This document shows, one piece after another, positions 26,201-41,744 of a stretch of 64,000 nt of DNA (its first letter is position 1; every line of letters starts with the position of its first letter). Location: contig MEDY01000163.1 in NCBI GenBank assembly GCA_001724265.1, forward strand, positions 1 through 64,000, read 5' to 3'. This DNA is from Rhizaria sp. SCN 62-66 (Eukaryota > Rhizaria, unplaced). The translations under genes and the position numbers were made by a program. The notes beneath the pieces were generated by a model that was not told where the DNA came from, searched no databases, and saw nothing but the letters and a program-made list of their open reading frames with translations.

Positions 26201-27536
26201 AAGATGTGAGGGCGCTCTTGGACGGCAGGGTAAGGGGCGCGGTCGAGCCGTAGCTCGCGAGCAGCGCGGCGACGTTAAAGCCGGCGAACGGGCTGCTCGG
26301 CGTGGCAGCGGTCGCGGCGCTGCTGGTGCACGTGCTTGCGGCAAGAGCAGCGGCCAAGGCAGCGGCGATAGCCAGCGCGTGCGGGTGGCTAGGGACACTG
26401 TCATTAACAGGAGGCACAGCCGCAGCAGCAGCTGCAGCAGCAGCAGCACTAGCATTGGCATTAGCGTTGTTCGCGCTGCTGTTGCTTTTCTCGCGAGTCG
26501 ACGGACGGCCGCTCTTGTTGCTGCCGCCGCTTGAACTCGTACTCGCACTGGTAGGAGCAGTCGCCAGATTAGCGCTCGCGCTCGCGTTCGCCGGGGCAGC
26601 GTTGGCGTGGTGAGTGTAGGGCGCGACAACGGTGTCCCACGCACCGCCACTCACGCTGACAACCTCGCCAGCCTTGCCGCCAAAGACGACAGCGGCCCCC
26701 ACGGCGTCCGCGGCGGCCCTCACCAGGTCTGCGTCGGGCGCGGCGCCGGCGCGGGCGTGCCACTCGAGCGCGGCGACAAGCGGCGGCAGCGCGAGCGTGC
26801 GCGCGTGCGGCAGCACGCCCACGCGCGCGTCCTCCAACGCCAGCAGGAACGGCAGGTCGAGCGCGCGAGTCAACGATTGCGACCAGGAGCCGAAGCGCAG
26901 CGGGGTAGTCAGGCTGGAGCACGGGTCAACCGCAGCAGCCGCAGCCGTCATTGCAGTCGAAACAACGCCAGCAGCAGAAGCTGAGGCGTCATCAGTGCTG
27001 CTTTGGCTACCCGAGCTAGAGCATGCGCTCGCAGCGGAGCCAGAGCTGGAGCTGGCGCAGAAGCTGGAGCTTGGTGGCGCCCAGGCCTGCGTGTTCGGAG
27101 TCAGGAGCACCGTGTCTGCCTCGCCCGCTTGGCCCGGGAACGTCACGGCGAAGCGCGCGTCGTGAACCCAGGGGCTGTCGCGCGAGATGTCATCCCACGC
27201 GGCGTCAATAGTGACCGTGAAAACGCCCGTCTCGACCGCGGGGGACAGGTCGCAGTGCTGCGGGCCCTGCTGCGCGGCCGCCTCCAGAGCGGCGGCGGCG
27301 GCGGCGGCGGCGGCCGCGGCGGCGGCGGCGTCGGCCTTGGAGGTGCGGCCGCCTGGGGCAGCGCCGGCGCCGGGCTTGCGCGCGGTGTCGCCGCCGGAGA
27401 CAGCGCCACTGGCGGCGTTGCTGGTGCCTGCGAGGTTAAAGTTGCCACTGCCGGAGGCGCCAGCGGCAGGGAAGGTGGCGGAGGTGCGGCGGGCGGAGCC
27501 CGGCTGTTTCTGCATTGGAGACTGGGACACTTGCAA
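14205..27536 (-). CDS. Intronless 4,443-residue Ala/Ser/Asn-rich protein, function unknown
   Basis: A single uninterrupted frame of 13.3 kb with ATG (MQVSQSPMQKQPGSARR) and TAA. Most of it is low complexity: poly-Ala, poly-Ser, poly-Asn, Gly-Ser mixes, a poly-Gln run near residues 1600-1625, and a GFGFGFGF stretch near 1185. Between these lie islands that look folded: near residue 105 (VFTVTIDAAWDDI), near 1435 (LRWLRVTVSANGPLL), near 2030 (AWLDVSDLFRGATRFE), near 2370 (TVTLRVTLSQPLPQWLL), near 3220 (RRVVVLECAATPAFAALE) and near 4290 (ALRTWNRPYETLLVLRARV). The last 100 residues are charged (RERERGERGRERDRERERG). No signal peptide or membrane segment. The beta-strand-like islands suggest a scaffold of small domains stretched by repeat expansion; I recognise no family. 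The frame is real: it is more than ten times longer than chance allows, and the other strand is repeatedly interrupted. TAG does not occur in frame here. Confidence 0.85.
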   Translation of the reverse strand: MQVSQSPMQKQPGSARRTSATFPAAGASGSGNFNLAGTSNAASGAVSGGDTARKPGAGAAPGGRTSKADAAAAAAAAAAAAAALEAAAQQGPQHCDLSPAVETGVFTVTIDAAWDDISRDSPWVHDARFAVTFPGQAGEADTVLLTPNTQAWAPPSSSFCASSSSGSAASACSSSGSQSSTDDASASAAGVVSTAMTAAAAAVDPCSSLTTPLRFGSWSQSLTRALDLPFLLALEDARVGVLPHARTLALPPLVAALEWHARAGAAPDADLVRAAADAVGAAVVFGGKAGEVVSVSGGAWDTVVAPYTHHANAAPANASASANLATAPTSASTSSSGGSNKSGRPSTREKSNSSANNANANASAAAAAAAAAAVPPVNDSVPSHPHALAIAAALAAALAASTCTSSAATAATPSSPFAGFNVAALLASYGSTAPLTLPSKSALTSSAAAAAPGLGAYSGASLSAPGAGGASKASRATTPNTGTNAGASAGGAGAGANARAGVKTPLNGANGGNNSNSTANNAANAAVVNANDYVAELAVFPNAANTVNTLANSQTQFQSSSSSSTPGNVVVVSTISPMVPVSLLASVPFRTAPLTTAHANADQRSTRVTGTHGHGYYGCESHEYCGYSDAGGTNPLYTALHLTPDPAALAVSAPLPALLSRAVAAAPALVLAAAVDGAALAYNPLAPPPAAANATNAATGSGGASAGAASAGSEGKSRSQQQQQQQLNAAAAANAGPVGSMSHAVVAAAAATAAAASAAAAAGLPQAPDRAGSTAAAAHALPPLPHSTSPLPLLALPSSGSIAGAPAASAGSGGDVRGNSALGSGSGSGTARSASSASAGAGTGSGSGSNSSTSGGLLAAALALVGHNHYTAALVPGFASALALAAAADAAAAAAAAALPVRTSTASGSSAAAAAAAAAAAAVAALPPPPPLPLPASLALPANPHSSSASAAAAASAAATAPAPALTGKQAQQQQQQLLQLQQQQSSSGVASAPVGLALGPAALLPFDCGAGANAWAQALAGPGLVPAPLLFAPLAAANSAVTNANVASAASAAAAAAAVAAPGGGRGGAGAGAGAGAKTGHRGQTPPTNQHSINANGNAANALTGYGTGNGNVGSGVLPLYSVSAPIFAGWTGFNLSTGAVSAIGGSGSPATYDQALLSAVVNIANPNFNTPNASAGSSSGFGFGFGFGSSSSSGFGYSAAPSSAFGLVSLPPPETTVTKQEAACAHALLAWAAAALTVTAGGVPTLHSNPAANPVSTSSSANAKANANANASSALSAGASGSGAYGIDAAAAAAVISGAAAGQSVSSCQMLLAPEAALPLPWVMVPVAAPALLAPALSNSSTDIAPNSGIVGATSASVYSPSATEPAVAVLAPVPAQLTVPLSPLLLSKHPVNATSHINACTSAAPRPVELVFSSDANSGLPPMPAGLPLRWLRVTVSANGPLLTPRLQSLLLPVEFELTTIANLPPPPPPSAKAKSQAKRRRSSCSSSSGKKSRSARRSTPASEHSRSFYPAFAAYTLPTGPLFPSALAARVLTAAAAAGLPHHLLTSNSPFEAAAAAVAASAAAAAAAAVAEADAAAAAAAAAAGSGSGSKQSRSSKQQQQQQQQQQLLQQQQQQLVPVPPSLLHAIMAPGTRLRAPRLPPLPLPSLPLTLFHRARDLGLFASAKDVLAVWGLASAALMGVSTPTRPYFRSKKSSRRHATPESDSESETEMKQVQGQEQGSLSLALGGTRKVILLGRYGAAGLAALALALSSNNNAGLGDAASALASASGGGAGVAVTVSDRVPRLTAGQARRVLAAALGAVGCAPEAVAAAIRLAAQSSNRHKTSKTAVGVDIESSSSPRSISSPKNNSAQVSAGDAVTDVSTSDAASATGATASSVSSSGVWGFARTLLSQPPSLLLTPQQPVAPAAVAAAPAVVAPAPAPAPTTAAPPASASASRNRRNNNASASANATAAAAPSSGNTKADAAADSTPAASAPVSSASAAANASAGAAAAAAADSALARSVAAALRAVHQRHASRAPVPRGRAWLDVSDLFRGATRFETTAPVTAEWLPSTTANNNSNNSNSGSSGSSTGSTGSTGSAGIGEIEGDWNEKLWAAVDQELDNIYSGTGGALSASDDFELSDCSDLESDNDDSTSKCGACFSRKCTGTCVPQLNNNNSSSNANSRATSVFVNNNSFDGDSESLLSLPQPSLDLNNNAAQQQRQKQYFRFAAPDTPVNASQTSNTRPDGSAANASRSGNAMSDSDTSDSDGDERGLEWRSLVDSAQSALAVVASRRAAPLRARVLAARAAATNGADAAAVVAKLPALPRSVRSTMAGAESSRSLVVANRTFNSSSSLGAEKSIARRNSSAHSALYGRSDPYVAANTTVTLRVTLSQPLPQWLLSPALLPPLAIVQDDCSGTRTPVPAPLAPRVAASASTATGGFARDAVSASAGAAGEEGAVGANWRDSAATSIEPASSDFANLSSAAVVPSGSDASTTDLVLATGAVTAPLRVSSRYASQSHPQSQPSHTMKGNGGDFNFASSAADVSALTAPGNGASAGGSASGNGAHSGAELELLELQQDEDDRRYVAPLCGGAAAAGGARRLLPPWAQSTGVSTPLDASASSWAPGYAPTHSLDVSSSMITAYHNGAPANTSDASSVANNNGSNSGAAAVSNGAVGWENNAQLVYTAGLHSAMLPLPLNPTVTLPQQSSANSGDNSSAGTGSTEQLQGALEQEQQEQKARILAQCALTPVLPVGLRCPVPATASPLLAQSPAAAATAVANNTAAAAAAAAASAAAATNGSDADGHAPSAHHAVTSGSGNNAAGAGAGAGGNPGRSFALVADDLTAMLNSVGVNSANGNSNAAAGAGAAITPAAVAAAASVAAAAAEPQTHLPPAGVTAVARFVFILDDTAGGDAAAAAQAGAAAAHGMSWRPNATSNNSGAKTNGKKNVVGGGTFTLTTNNNNSADAAASDSAACTALRTVSALLWDILPRFVLAHNAALLGKTPAVSRNGSSSSSGANLGATGPFTLLPLPRAPAPYPSLAAAPASVTAGLMHVPRPLVASPALGRYALLRYTPKSNNASHRTQQAAAAPAADFDGDVDKTGLVPINEYVPSADAAALTTTAATARLARIQPGAYPATYSYTGTGTAFSTSVGAYSATASGTTGTNPVGDALRPLAALTHALPYLPSRSLEAPLYTQLASEPLTARDRLLLAAGALDLITGFTVADGARRVVVLECAATPAFAALESTVGAIVAQYQAVFPQGHVFLSTAPASEHEDDDEDDARRRAEALEAQRRAAAVRAAEAEAEAAAAAAAAAAAAGAGRGRRPVSRGTAGSAAASNSAAAATTLKPTPPAGANTGNSGHGASAGGASGRRPVSGRSARRSSATGPINVNTNSSGSSSSNAAAVIAAANSLYPDRSENGDGAPVAATDDVLAALLPPHATAFRYPYAHGLLFPLSFAPGAPLALPALPTMAHLRRARGPSPLLHAPHRAAAAYVAAAAALEAWQAQCAQSGSGGKSSTANASAKWAVHPQTGMPVLVVTPVPGAGVVVAPAGVPVVIDKGNGKMSAVRAPLPSITHANSYSYSISDNYSGASAGASASVNGSGSSSGVVVKHLSAYAVLSHIAETAAAAVAAIAAVTAVAAPSLIAGSQSASLSSTSAVGVSTSSGGVSVLAPTVSTTFTRSQSAVNASSSSWQFSSSVPAAGTAGPAFAARAYASSTATLTTLRLSAPLPAACTAAATAAAAAAAAAVAAADAEADAAAARADALAKAKAAKAAAAAAASEGDPLAGGAAAAATAVDVAALVASLRLTSNSNAGATGNARAAGAAGGARSGSVSPGPGQRQRQGQRGAAAGGNAGAGAGAGTAARPGAAGRVGAIRSNANANANATANAAVTSTAAPAAAVVSAGSTSDAASASASAAVNLGAADADVSRVLALFLSPTLAQSATNAATTAAAAAATVLAAAALPSLVTGLGPCTDGARGATAAAGGAFLPLYAPAAASAPTATAAAVTALYSNANAANANTSMTGSAGFSDAPPALPLSPIALALAVRLSASKRAGALAAALAGLPLSHASANNNATGNAATANGGNASASAATTTDATALLLATSTADAAAAPLAAPLPPARPLPPSLPPAAAALLSLLSPHTASLARARAGRAFPSLAGLAALAAARGDPLTQADRLGGRAKGQRALARGFAVTLRGAGATAQLPLGFRPELEPELGRGQNDGGDCEKCEGECECSERNEDLDSYEYNNNFNAANYNSDSAPNWGLDTTQSLNNSGNGNSGAKRVACKAALRTWNRPYETLLVLRARVPPVNCQAEHQKHVVALSEASRAAYDAYVAALPPPRPPLDAPAAETEKQRRERERGERGRERDRERERGFRVSLRVDRKGLELDRPDVGLTTLTTEKDLEADAEAARVKALNSTTNHNGSSSGRVPGVLPSIHNFNKQQ
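22680..22736 (-). repeat. Poly-Gln tract (CAG/CAA) in the 4,443-residue gene
   Basis: On the coding strand, CAG and CAA codons make two Gln runs of about ten and seven separated by Leu-Leu. The codons are mixed rather than a pure repeat, so the tract is likely older and more stable than the CAA run at 33267. Confidence 0.7.
23968..23991 (-). repeat. Four exact 6-bp units encoding Gly-Phe repeats
   Basis: Plus-strand CCAAAG occurs four times in a row, encoding GFGFGFGF on the minus strand, followed by poly-Ser and another GFGY. A short FG-type low-complexity patch within the 4,443-residue protein. Confidence 0.85.
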
Positions 27537-28291
27537 GTGACGGGCCGCGCACTAGTTTTAGAGTCAATGAAATCAGGCAGATGTGAGAGCCGTTAGACCG
27601 TGCGTGAGTGCCTGTGTCTTAAAGCGCGACGACACTGCAAGGGAGTGAGCGCTACTATTCGTTGACCGAGTTACTGAAGAGTGTGTTGTGCGAGCCAGTA
27701 TCCGCTACTAGAAAAGTGAAGCAATCATGTTTAGAGAGATAATAAACGGAGTATTGTGGTGACTGTGTGAGATCAGTATAGACGGTTGTTGTAAGGCATG
27801 CGATGTGGTGGAAAGTCAAACAAACACCCCAGGAAGTGCATTGCTTAGGCAGCCAATCTTCAAGCATCCAGAGCCATGTAAATGCACTGTTTGTTCTATA
27901 CAATTAAATATTTGAGTCAAAACATAGACATGATATACTATATCTTTGACATGCAATTAGCAAAGAAAGAGCCATCGCACTAGACCACGTTTCTTTTGTA
28001 ACGGTTACTGTTCTTTATCTCGGTCAGCTGGCCAAGCGATCCGTTGCGTTCGCTTGTTTTTCATGCAAAACCACTTAAAGCATAACATAAACAGTACGAC
28101 AGAGACAAAAAAGGAAGTGATACCCTTAAAACAAATATGTATTGTCATATATAGCATACTATGAACACCATGACAACTAAGTGTGTGTTCAAAAACCATT
28201 TGGCCCTCACTCTCTAATTCAGGACTTCAAACGTAACTCAACTATATTCGTCACTGTATACAGACGCAGCGCGGTTTTCGCAGCATCGCGT
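27537..28291. other. Spacer between two minus-strand genes
   Basis: These 755 bases hold the promoter and 5' UTR of the 4,443-residue gene (near 27540-27660) and the 3' UTR of the DRC5 gene. The middle is AT-rich. No coding frame or RNA gene is supported. Confidence 0.55.
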
Positions 28292-30769
28292 TCACTGCAG
28301 CTCGTCCCAGCCGGCCTGCAGCGCCTTGCGTGCCCTCTGTTGCGCGGCGGCGCGGCGCGAGAAGAGCAGCGTGGCGACGGCCTTGCCGACCGCCTCCTCG
28401 ACCTTGCAGCGCTGCAGGTTCAGCTCGACCACCGCGCTGCTCGCGCCAGACACGCGCAGCGCCGCCAGCACGGCCGCGCCGGCGGGGGAGCCCGCGGCGG
28501 CTTCGTGGGTGAAGAGCTGGCCGTTGCCGCTGACGTCGACGTCCGTCAGGGTCGAGTTGGTGCTGATCAGCGCTGCCAGAGCCTGGGTGTGCAAATGGCA
28601 GGAGAACAAATGAGGATACAAGGATGGATATATGTCAGCGTATCAAAGTGAGAATAAAGTAAACAACATGGAAATACAGAATACACTTAGTTTACGCAAC
28701 ATAAGACTCCGTGAAAGCATGGGTGTCTCGATATGTGGAGAGGGATGAACATTCAAGTTGAGGCACATACCTGAGCCGAGCGGGCGCCGGCATTGCACGC
28801 AGCCAAGTTGAGCTTCTCAAGCGAGACGCTACTGGTGGCAGCGTTCAGCACAGCAGCAGCACCAGCGTCGTTGATGATGTTCAGCGACAGGTCAAGCGTC
28901 CTCAGATACGACCCAGCGCCAGGGTTGGAGCCCGAGCCCGAGCTGGCGCCCGAGAGGGCTTGTGCGAGCGCAAGTGCGCCGGTCTCCGTGATGTTGTTGT
29001 GCGCAAGCGAGAGCGACATGAGCGTGGGGTGCGCGGCGATCACGCGCGCAAGCGTCTGCGCGCCCGCGTCGGCGATCTTGTTGTGCCGGAGCGAGAGCGC
29101 CGTGAGCGTGGAGCTGCCCAGCAGCCCGCGCGCGAGCACGTGGGTTGTCTCGTCCGTCAGCATGTTCTCGTCCAGCGTCAGCGACAGCAACGAGCGCGTG
29201 GTGGCCAGCAGCCGCGCGATGCTGAGCGCCCCGCTCAGCGGCATGCCCTGGCGCGCGGGGTCGTAGCCCATGCCGACGCTGCCGGTGCCCATGCGCACAG
29301 TCAGCGATGAGAGGTGCGTGAAGCCGTCGAGCACCTTAGCCAGGTCGAGCTGCGGCAGCATCTGCGTGACGGTAAGCGAGTGCACGAACGGCCGCGCCGC
29401 CGCAGCCTCGTGCAGCAGCGCCGCTAAGTTGGCGCCGTCGGGCGAGGGCACGTAGCTCTCGATGAGCCCGGCGAGGTGCAGCTCCAGGAACGCGCGCTTC
29501 CAGCTGTTGCCGTGGCGCGCCACATTGACTGGCGGGGCGGTCCAGCGCTCCGAGGTGAGGCGTTGCCAGAAGCGCTCGCAGGCCGTGTAGCGCGCGGCCG
29601 TGGCCAGGTCGACCTTGGAAGGATCCAGCAGCGCCACGGCCGTGTCCTGGTACTCGGGGTGCAGGCGGTCCAGCGCGGGGTAGTCTAGGTGCAGAGAAGA
29701 ACAAAGCGGGAGAAAAACGTGTGGGACACAAAGCAAGTGCATACAAGTGAGCGAAGGGAAGTATTTCGAGTTAAGACTGAACCAAGTATTCGAAGTTGCA
29801 GAAAAACCAGAGGATTTCGACATAAGATGGATACAAAATGATTGAAAACAAAATGATACATGTTCTTTAGTGACGATATGTCAACATACTATGGTAGTTT
29901 TGCGCGAAGGCCTTGACGATGAGGTCACAGAGCCGGGGCACGCGCGAGCCCTGCAGCGCGCGGCTGGGGTCGCCCACGGGCACCCATGTGATGCGCTTGC
30001 CGCCCGCGGCGCCGCCGGAGGAGGCGCCGGAGGCCGCGGAGTCGGCGGCGGCAGCGGCAGCCGCGGCGGCAGCGGCTATGGGGTCGGGCTCTGTGTAGAA
30101 GTGGGCCTCTGCGAGGAATAGTAAACAGTGACAAACGAGACATATATGGGGATATCAGAGAATAATTCACAGTTAAAATATAAAAAGTAGACAATGACAC
30201 AATAAACTCACGTGTTAGACAGATTCAGGAATATTCGATTGAGATATCATCCATAACGTACCCGGGAGGAAGCCCGGGATGGGCTGGCCGTCAGGACCAA
30301 GGCCGGCGCTGCTGAAGTGACCGTGCGCGTCGCCATCAGCGTCAGCGGCGCCCGCAGGGACGGGCGAGACGTGGCCGTCGCCGAGGGAGTCGAGCGCGTT
30401 GTCGTCCGCGTGCGTGTTGTTGCTGGTGCCGGCGCCGTTGCCGTTGTTGTGCATCGACGAGTGGGGGCGGGACGGTGCGCCGGGGTTGGGCGTGGGGACC
30501 TTGATGGGCGCCACGATCGGCTTGTGCCGCACCGCGAGCAAGGGATCGTTGGCGGCGAGATCTTCCTCGTCGTTGTCATAACCGGCGTCCAGAGCAGCAG
30601 CAGCAGCGGCCGGTGCAGGTGAGCTGGATGTGTTGGGGAGCGGCGCCGAGTTGGTGCTGGCGTTGTCGTGGGGGGTGGCGGAGGCCGAGGGGCGGGAGAT
30701 CGCAGAGGCCTCGGGGTCGGCGGGCATTATCTGCTCCTTGGACTCACTTGAGTGCAGCTGCGAGGACAT
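28292..30769 (-). CDS. DRC5: Dynein regulatory complex subunit 5 (TCTE1-like, leucine-rich repeats)
   Basis: Four exons: 30769-30262, 30108-29890, 29684-28771, 28582-28292. Introns start GTACGT, GTATGT, GTATGT and end GCAG, CTAG, CCAG; all junctions keep frame; stop TGA; 643 residues. Residues 1-168 are low complexity. Then come the family features: PRLCDLIVKAFAQNYHNYP, a helical block ending W-x-x-L-T-S-E-R-W, the motif VARHGNSWKRAFLELHL near residue 300 (TCTE1 proteins have an equivalent RHGGSWK segment), then leucine-rich repeats of the x-L-x-x-N-x-I/L type from about 350 to 600 (SLRHNKIADAGAQTLARVI, SLAHNNITETGALALAQAL). The C-terminus is helical and ends GWDELQ. DRC5 is part of the nexin-dynein regulatory complex linking outer doublets and controlling dynein in motile axonemes, so the organism should build a motile cilium. 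Strongly GC3-biased. The N-terminal extension is longer than I would expect for the family. Confidence 0.9.
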
Positions 30770-31268
30770 CGGCCGGAAACTAAGACGCCGCGCGTACGAG
30801 AGTGGGCTGAGAGCGCCAGGCTGTGGTTGATGAAACTAAGGCAGTGAGGGCGAAAAAGAAGGTTGCCTGGGTAGACCAAGACGAAGAATTCGAGAAATGT
30901 GTAAATATGAGTATAGAGTTGCGTACATCAGATTTCCAAAAATTTAAAGAGAATTGCAACTGACGGCCTTTTGGATGCGCTGGAACTGCGGCCGAGTAGT
31001 GACCGTTACCCTCTTGCCAGAGTTGCTTCGAGCCCACTGAGGCAAGCCTTCGAGTTTGAATCGGCCTGCGCGCCCACTTTGCACGCAGATTCCTACCTTT
31101 GGCTGTCCGTTATGTGAACTATATCCGGCGGTATCCGCACTATGATTTGTTGTTGTATTGTATATTTCAACCGTGTGCCCATATATCATTGTCTTCCTTT
31201 TCATTTTTACACGTTTGTTTTACGTCCTTGCCAGGCGGCGCTCGCGCATCCCCAGACTGCACTTCCTA
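30770..31268. promoter_or_regulatory. Shared upstream region of DRC5 (-) and the polyQ gene (+)
   Basis: A 499-base divergent intergenic region. The TTTTACACGTTTG..CCTTGCCAG stretch ending about 31234 resembles a 3' splice site, so the plus-strand gene may have a 5' UTR intron; no donor could be paired with it. No other regulatory element is clear. Confidence 0.4.
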
Positions 31269-40988
<9,720 letters not shown>

Positions 40989-41744
40989 GATCAATGCCCA
41001 CTGTATTTCATATTTTGTATTCTTCATTAGTTTCGTTCATATCTAGTACAAAATGCATTTTCGGTCGTTATGTGACACGTTTTTTTTGGATTTTACCGAA
41101 TACAACCTTCCAATTGCAAACCATTGAGAAAATTAAAGCGCTTTCAAACATAAAACAATATGTGATATTCTAGTTCTATTTCTTATCATGAACATATATT
41201 CCATAGTCGCATACTTGTGTGCTATTTGTAGATACAACTCTGGTTTCTGACGCATGGTGTCCTCGTCGCCCCGCCCCCCCTATTGTCGGTCGTTCCAGAT
41301 CGCCGATCAGGGCCAGCGGTAAAATGCCATTTTACGTGCCACAACCTGGGTGATTTGCAAGTTTAAGGACTTGAAACTGCATATCTATATTTAATGACCG
41401 TTTTCGCTGAGTTGATGACCCAAATATGTCGATTACTCGCGGCTGTATTTCCTCTTAATAATCGCTCTGAGAGGGTGACGACACGATGCCTGTCTCCTTT
41501 TCCATTCCGTGTTTTCACGAGCTCAACTTATGCATACCTCACATTTCATCCGTATATTGTTAATTCCACCCCTGAAATATTGCAGACACTTACTCTCGCT
41601 TATTTTCGCCCGATTCTAGGCCTCCTTGACTTAGTTTTCCCTCACGCGAGGCTGTTCCAACTGGTCTACAGTTGCCCCACTTAACCTCGTGTTCGCGTTA
41701 TCCCCCGCCCTCTGGGCTCACAATTCCGCCCCATTACCATCACC
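40989..41744. other. Intergenic region upstream of the giant gene
   Basis: About 755 bases between the TAA of the polyQ gene and the ATG of the giant gene. The left part is AT-rich (3' UTR). From about 41450 it becomes pyrimidine-rich like the leader at 6090-6340, probably the promoter and 5' UTR of the giant gene. The short open frame at 41394-41684 has no coding character. Confidence 0.5.

Noticed and set aside
14211-27596. Many plus-strand ORFs of 100-580 codons opposite the 4,443-residue gene
   Set aside because: They are antisense shadows of GC-rich, repeat-rich coding sequence: Arg/Gly/Ala-dominated, broken, and without domains.
41394-41684. 96-codon ORF upstream of the giant gene
   Set aside because: Random composition, no good start context, lies in the presumed promoter/leader.
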